DNA of 11,717 nt from Thermoflexales bacterium. Lineage in GTDB: Bacteria > Chloroflexota > Anaerolineae > S140-20. The notes beneath the pieces were generated by a model. It was not told where the DNA came from, did no database searches, and saw only the letters and a list, made by a program, of their open reading frames with translations. Below, one piece after another: positions 9,565 through 11,717 of this stretch (positions within the stretch are counted from its first letter, which is position 1; each line of letters begins with the position of its first letter). The stretch lies in assembly GCA_015484715.1 (NCBI GenBank), contig WFUY01000517.1, forward strand, positions 1 to 11,717. Direction: 5' to 3'. The position numbers and the translations under genes are program-made.

Positions 9565-9580
9565 CCCAAAAATGTGTAAA
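9553..9580 (-). promoter_or_regulatory. Candidate promoter of the small RNA
   Basis: On the minus strand TTTACA (9580-9575, 5/6), 16-nt spacer, TATAGG (9558-9553, 4/6). The predicted start at about 9546-9548 coincides with the first base of the 5' helix. The -10 sits inside a 16-bp palindrome. Confidence 0.45.
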
Positions 9581-9652
9581 TTCCGTCGGAGAAAGGACAA
9601 AATTTGGTTAGAACCTGCTCGCTATGCATTCACGATGACAGGGAGGTTTTGC

Positions 9653-9681
9653 TTGCCCACCTCGGAAAGACAAGGTATAAT
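9653..9681 (+). promoter_or_regulatory. Promoter of the coiled-coil nuclease-fold gene
   Basis: TTGCCC (9653-9658), 17-nt spacer, TATAAT (9676-9681). Predicted start near 9688, giving a leader of about 72 nt. Confidence 0.78.
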
Positions 9682-9759
9682 CTGTCATAACGGCAGCATC
9701 GGGGGGCAGGTCCCACGAGGCTGCTTGTGGCTTCCCTTCAGCATCAGGAGAGGTGTGCG

Positions 9760-10593
9760 ATGGCAACCCCAGTGAATGCCGAAGCTCGTGAGCCCCGGGA
9801 GCAGATCCGAGAGGTTGCCCTCCAAGTCTTCCAGGAGCAGCGGGATGCCCTCTGGCGGGAGATCGTGGAAGGCGAGCTCGGGCGCTTGCGGCGAACCTTC
9901 GAGGCGGAGTTCCGGCAGGTGTGGAGGGCTATCGAGGCGTTAACCGAGGCCCAGAGACGTTCTGAAGCGCGGCTGAGCCGGCTGGAGGCCACCGTCCAGG
10001 CCCTGGCCGAGGCCCAGCAGCGAGCCGAGGAGCGGCTGAGCAAAGTTGAAGAACGGCTGAGCCGGCTGGAGGCCACCGTCCAGGCCCTGGCCGAGGCCCA
10101 GCAGCGTACCGAAGAAGCTCTGGCCCGTCTGGCCGAGGCTCAGCAGCATATGGAAGAGCGCCTGGACCAAGTAGACAAGCAGCTCAGCACCATCGGCAAC
10201 ATCTTGGGACTAGACGCTGAGGGAGATGCCCAGGAAATCCTTACCTTCATCCTGGAGCAAAAGGGATACCGCTTGCTAACTCCCCCCCACGGCCTGGACA
10301 TAGACGGCGAGGTGGACCTAGTGGTGCCGGTGAAGACACCGGAGGGAGGACAAGCCTGGATCGTGCTGGAGGCCAAGAAGCGGGTTCGGCTTAAGGAATT
10401 GCGCCGTTGGGCAAAGCGGTTGCAGTCAGAGGCTTTCCTCCGGCGCCTGAAGAAGGCGGGCGTCGCCAAGCCAGTGATCCCCTACCTCTTTGGGCTGCGC
10501 GTCTACGCCGTCGTGGACACCGAGGCCCGCAAGCTGGGCATCGGCGTGCTGGACCCCGATGGAGAGCGGGTGGCCCCCCGGGCGATACGCTGA
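9760..10593 (+). CDS. Coiled-coil protein with C-terminal PD-(D/E)XK nuclease-like domain
   Basis: 277 residues; the ATG at 9760 has AGGAGAGGT 5 bases upstream, better than the upstream GTG at 9727. Residues 1-60 are helical and charged. Residues about 61-145 are a heptad coiled coil containing a 28-residue tandem unit (four heptads): RLSRLEATVQALAEAQQR occurs at 71-88 and 99-116. The C-terminal domain (about 146-260) has helix GDAQEILTFIL, then GEVDLVV with D186, then VLEAKKRV with E204 and K206, the D...ExK pattern of the PD-(D/E)XK fold. Proteins of this build (coiled coil plus DUF3782-like domain) are often multicopy in thermophiles and of unknown role; nuclease activity is inferred only from the motif. 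It has its own promoter and may share a transcript with the next gene. Confidence 0.85.
   Translation: MATPVNAEAREPREQIREVALQVFQEQRDALWREIVEGELGRLRRTFEAEFRQVWRAIEALTEAQRRSEARLSRLEATVQALAEAQQRAEERLSKVEERLSRLEATVQALAEAQQRTEEALARLAEAQQHMEERLDQVDKQLSTIGNILGLDAEGDAQEILTFILEQKGYRLLTPPHGLDIDGEVDLVVPVKTPEGGQAWIVLEAKKRVRLKELRRWAKRLQSEAFLRRLKKAGVAKPVIPYLFGLRVYAVVDTEARKLGIGVLDPDGERVAPRAIR
9970..10106 (+). repeat. Tandem 84-bp unit within the coiled-coil gene
   Basis: Bases 9970-10022 and 10054-10106 are identical over 53 bp, offset by 84 bp (28 codons, four heptads). Identity at synonymous positions indicates a recent duplication or repeat-mediated conversion rather than selection on protein alone. An in-frame copy change would lengthen or shorten the coiled coil without a frameshift. 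Confidence 0.9.
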
Positions 10594-10648
10594 CCGGAGC
10601 GGAGCAGCCCACCGTCTCCCCTTCTACAACCCGATCCCTGAGTGGTCT

Positions 10649-11717
10649 ATGAGCGCCCACTGCCCCAGTTGTGGCCGCTTCGTTGGCCCTTACGAGCGAT
10701 GTCCCTACTGTGGTGCCAACCTCGCCGGCCGCCTCTCCCTCCGGGTTCTCAAGCTCGGCGCCCTGATCCTAGCCCTGGCCGGGTTCGCCCTCCTCTGGTT
10801 CGTCGCTGCCCGCTCTTCCATCCCCACCCTCTCCCCTCACGAGATCGAGCGGATGATGAACCTGGCCTACGTGCGGGTGGTGGGGCTGGTCACCCAAGGA
10901 CCAAGTTACGATCCCGAGACGGCCTACCTCAGCTTCCGGCTAGAGGATAATGGCGGCGAGGTTCGGGTGATCGCCTACGCCAACGAGACCCGCGCCCTCC
11001 TGGAGGCCGGCCCTCTCCCCGGCCTAGGGGACTGGGTGACTGCCGTCGGCACCCTCCGCATCCGCGAAGGGACCCCCACACTGATCCTCGACGCCCCCCA
11101 TCGGCTGACGGTCACCCGGCCAGAACCCAGTCCCCGCGCTATTGCAGAGGTCGGCCCTCAGGATGCGTTTCGCCGGGTTACCGTGCGCGGTCAGGTGCGC
11201 GGCAACCGCCGGCCCTACGCCGGGCTGACCCTCCTGCGGCTGCGCGACGCGACAGGGGAGGTCGAAGTCGCCATCTCCGATGATGTGACGGCGCTGACAG
11301 GCCCCCTGGAGGTGCCCCCGATCGGCCAAGCCGTTCAGGTCACCGGCACCGTCACCCTCTACCGGGATCGGCCGCAGATCAGCTTGACCGATGCGGCGGA
11401 GATAGCGTCGCTGGAGGAGCCGGTCCCCATTGCCGAGCCCATCCCTATCGCCGGCCTGGGCAGCCGGGTAGGCCGTTGGGTGGAGGTGAGGGGGCAGATC
11501 CGACGGCTCTCCCCCTTCTCGGCCGGCCTCAAGGTGACGCTGGAAGACAGTACGGGACAGACAACGCTCCTCCTCTGGCAATCGGTCTACGAGACGCTGA
11601 CCGACCCGGGGGCTTGGCAGGAGGGGGCGACGGTGGTGGCCCAGGGGGAGGTCAACCGCTATCGAGGTGAGATGGAGGTGGTGCCGGAGCTAGCTGGTGA
11701 CGTGATGGTGGTGGCTC
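10649..11717 (+). CDS. Zinc-ribbon membrane protein with OB-fold repeats, 3' end missing
   Basis: An open frame from the ATG at 10649 to the right edge, 356 codons without a stop; the gene continues outside the window. Residues 5-21 form a zinc ribbon (C5, C8, C18, C21; CPSC and CPYC knuckles). One membrane segment covers about 34-54, so the ribbon is probably cytoplasmic and the rest exported. Three similar beta-rich units follow (about 73-155, 175-250, 276-355), each with a V-x-V-x-G-x-V strand pair and a later D-x-T/S-G-x-x strand, like OB folds of the nucleic-acid-binding type. Ligand and role are unknown; an extracytoplasmic OB fold need not bind nucleic acid. There is no strong ribosome binding site (GAGTGG only). 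The start lies 55 nt after the preceding gene, so cotranscription is plausible. Confidence 0.8.
   Translation, partial: MSAHCPSCGRFVGPYERCPYCGANLAGRLSLRVLKLGALILALAGFALLWFVAARSSIPTLSPHEIERMMNLAYVRVVGLVTQGPSYDPETAYLSFRLEDNGGEVRVIAYANETRALLEAGPLPGLGDWVTAVGTLRIREGTPTLILDAPHRLTVTRPEPSPRAIAEVGPQDAFRRVTVRGQVRGNRRPYAGLTLLRLRDATGEVEVAISDDVTALTGPLEVPPIGQAVQVTGTVTLYRDRPQISLTDAAEIASLEEPVPIAEPIPIAGLGSRVGRWVEVRGQIRRLSPFSAGLKVTLEDSTGQTTLLLWQSVYETLTDPGAWQEGATVVAQGEVNRYRGEMEVVPELAGDVMVVA

Noticed and set aside
9572..9775. 67-codon plus-strand frame before the coiled-coil gene
   Set aside because: It spans the promoter TTGCCC-17-TATAAT and overlaps the real start at 9760 in another frame; no binding site.
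9970..10106. Direct repeat considered as part of a CRISPR array
   Set aside because: Only two copies, in frame within a coding sequence with a heptad pattern; the spacer is also coiled-coil coding.

Overview
The window looks like a chromosomal segment of a high-GC bacterium, most probably a member of the Chloroflexota. This is inferred from the kind of RNA polymerase beta' subunit (extra N-terminal clamp coiled coil, no trigger-loop insertion), the large SRP RNA with an Alu-type domain, the YabE-like/RsmA gene pair, and the Pro-Thr-rich tail style. No sequence search was possible, so the phylum is a working assumption.

Layout. The left end (1-321, minus) holds the start of a secreted protein with an FG-GAP/VCBS-like repeat. 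rpoC (536-4828, minus) is complete and ends at a Rho-independent terminator. It has its own near-consensus promoter, a leader of about 158 nt with a terminator-like hairpin, and no rpoB beside it. A divergent promoter drives a small lipoprotein gene (5484-6077, plus) through a leader of about 230 nt. That gene converges with rsmA (6254-7150, minus) on a shared, almost perfectly palindromic terminator. Upstream of rsmA, and overlapping it by 4 nt, is a cell-wall-active-type protein with DUF348 repeats, a G5 domain and a 3D domain (7147-8586, minus). Immediately upstream of that is the large SRP RNA gene (8623-8898, minus) with a clear promoter. Next come a 97-nt inverted-repeat element, a complete tRNA-Ser(GGA) unit with promoter and terminator (minus), and an unassigned intergenic region. 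On the plus strand follow a coiled-coil PD-(D/E)XK nuclease-fold protein (9760-10593) and a membrane protein with a zinc ribbon and OB folds (10649 to the right edge, incomplete).

How the genes fit together. Most of the window is housekeeping: transcription (rpoC), rRNA maturation (RsmA), protein targeting (SRP RNA), decoding (tRNA-Ser) and envelope proteins. The intergenic DNA is the less ordinary part. (i) A structured element of about 110 bp occurs twice in opposite orientation (5074-5183 and 9277-9387, about 82% identical). Differences between copies largely keep its stems. (ii) An apparent orphan small-RNA unit lies on the minus strand (about 9435-9548), with a promoter, two interleaved perfect helices and a U-tract terminator. 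(iii) A 97-nt multibranched element with a 14-bp perfect terminal stem lies between the SRP RNA promoter and the tRNA terminator. None of the three matches an RNA or repeat family that I recognise.
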